Of a DNA stretch of 64,000 nt, positions 63,790 through 64,000 are shown in pieces. Under the pieces are notes generated by a model. It worked only from the letters and a program-made list of their open reading frames with translations. It did not search any database and had not been told where the DNA came from. The first letter of the stretch is position 1. Each line of letters begins with the position of its first letter. The position numbers were made by a program, and so were the translations under genes. The stretch comes from Fodinibius sediminis (GTDB lineage: Bacteria; Bacteroidota; Rhodothermia; Balneolales; Balneolaceae): NCBI RefSeq assembly GCF_900182555.1, contig NZ_FXTH01000008.1, forward strand, positions 62,001-126,000. The letters are read 5' to 3'.

Positions 63790-64000
63790 ATGAGTGAATT
63801 CAAAGTCGATATTGAAAAACAGCTAACGAAGCTTGGCAAGGATATACAGGATTTCGTGGAGCGTATTGTTCCCCTTGAAGATCGGGGCCATGATTTTACC
63901 CCTGCCTGTGATATCATTGAAAGTGATAAAACTTTTGTTATTAAGCTGGATTTGCCCGGTATGGCTAAAAATGAAATTAACATTGCTCTCAAGGAGCAGG
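63790..64000 (+). CDS. Small heat-shock protein (Hsp20), 5' part
   Basis: The first 70 residues are visible; the gene runs off the window. MSEFKVDIEKQLTKLGKDIQ is an N-terminal helix. The alpha-crystallin domain begins with PACDIIESDKTFVIKLDLPGM and KNEINIAL, typical of Hsp20 chaperones that hold unfolding proteins. The ATG at 63790 is preferred over one at 63778 because GGTGG lies 5 bases before it. A TTGACG (63690) with CATAAA 17 bases on resembles a sigma-70 type promoter. No CIRCE element is seen. Confidence 0.85.
   Translation, partial: MSEFKVDIEKQLTKLGKDIQDFVERIVPLEDRGHDFTPACDIIESDKTFVIKLDLPGMAKNEINIALKEQ

Noticed and set aside
1-64000. CRISPR arrays, IS elements, tRNA or rRNA genes
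   Set aside because: No repeat-spacer pattern, transposase, GGTTCGA-type tRNA arm or rRNA segment was seen. A tRNAscan and an IS search would settle this.

Overview
The window looks like a piece of a free-living, Gram-negative, aerobic heterotroph from the Bacteroidota/Balneolota side of the tree. Supporting signs are an OstA-like plus LptC pair for lipopolysaccharide export, a DUF4835 (PorD-type) protein beside a PorV-like barrel, a DUF4469 protein, long outer-membrane barrels, and promoter-like TAnnTTTG boxes of the Bacteroidetes sigma-A type. The affiliation is inferred from protein families only; there is no rRNA or tRNA here. I saw no insertion sequence, prophage, integron, CRISPR array or conjugation gene. 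Genes are dense and most neighbours are core metabolism or envelope functions.

Layout. 1-2295: end of a DUF4469 protein, threonine aldolase, and a small exported protein. 2296-4192: an anomalous 1.9-kb stretch with no convincing gene, purine-rich on the + strand in its middle and AT-rich later, containing a textbook + strand terminator at 3008-3030. 4193-10273: tex, a HisN-type phosphatase, a glycerate 2-kinase and a zinc alcohol dehydrogenase. 10453-14256: an exported M1-peptidase-like protein whose zinc site is lost, and an exported PHP-domain phosphoesterase. 14315-16528: a NatA/NatB-type ABC exporter. 16824-19551: glgA-glgC for glycogen. 19713-21421: type I asparaginase and a PolB-like 3'-5' exonuclease. 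21633-28193: an EF-G paralogue convergent with a upp-lptC-ostA-like operon, then an AgcS symporter. 28405-29492: an HU protein and an unknown gene.

29545-43109 is a 13.5-kb run of six same-strand genes with gaps of at most 44 bases or overlaps: rqcH-like, aroK, aroB, tamB, rnr, and a fusion of a gluzincin peptidase domain, a TolB propeller and an outer-membrane barrel. 43377-49023 holds surface polysaccharide genes: an initiating sugar-phosphate transferase, a GT4 glycosyltransferase and two tandem Wzi-type proteins. 49285-55075 is a sulfate uptake and activation set (SLC13 permease, cysQ, cysC, cysD, cysN) that makes PAPS but shows no reductase. 55174-59029 holds a PorD-like protein, a PorV-like barrel and an exported helix-hairpin-helix protein with a predicted barrel. 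59367-64000 holds a giant exported TPR protein overlapping aroA, then the start of a small heat-shock protein.

Three shikimate steps (aroK, aroB, aroA) occur in two places, each linked to envelope genes. The polysaccharide genes next to a PAPS-producing set raise the possibility of sulfated surface glycans. I found no clearly new multi-gene system. The best candidates for something undescribed are the 2.3-4.2 kb non-coding region, the degenerate M1 protein with its exported PHP partner, and the PorV-like/HhH-barrel pair.
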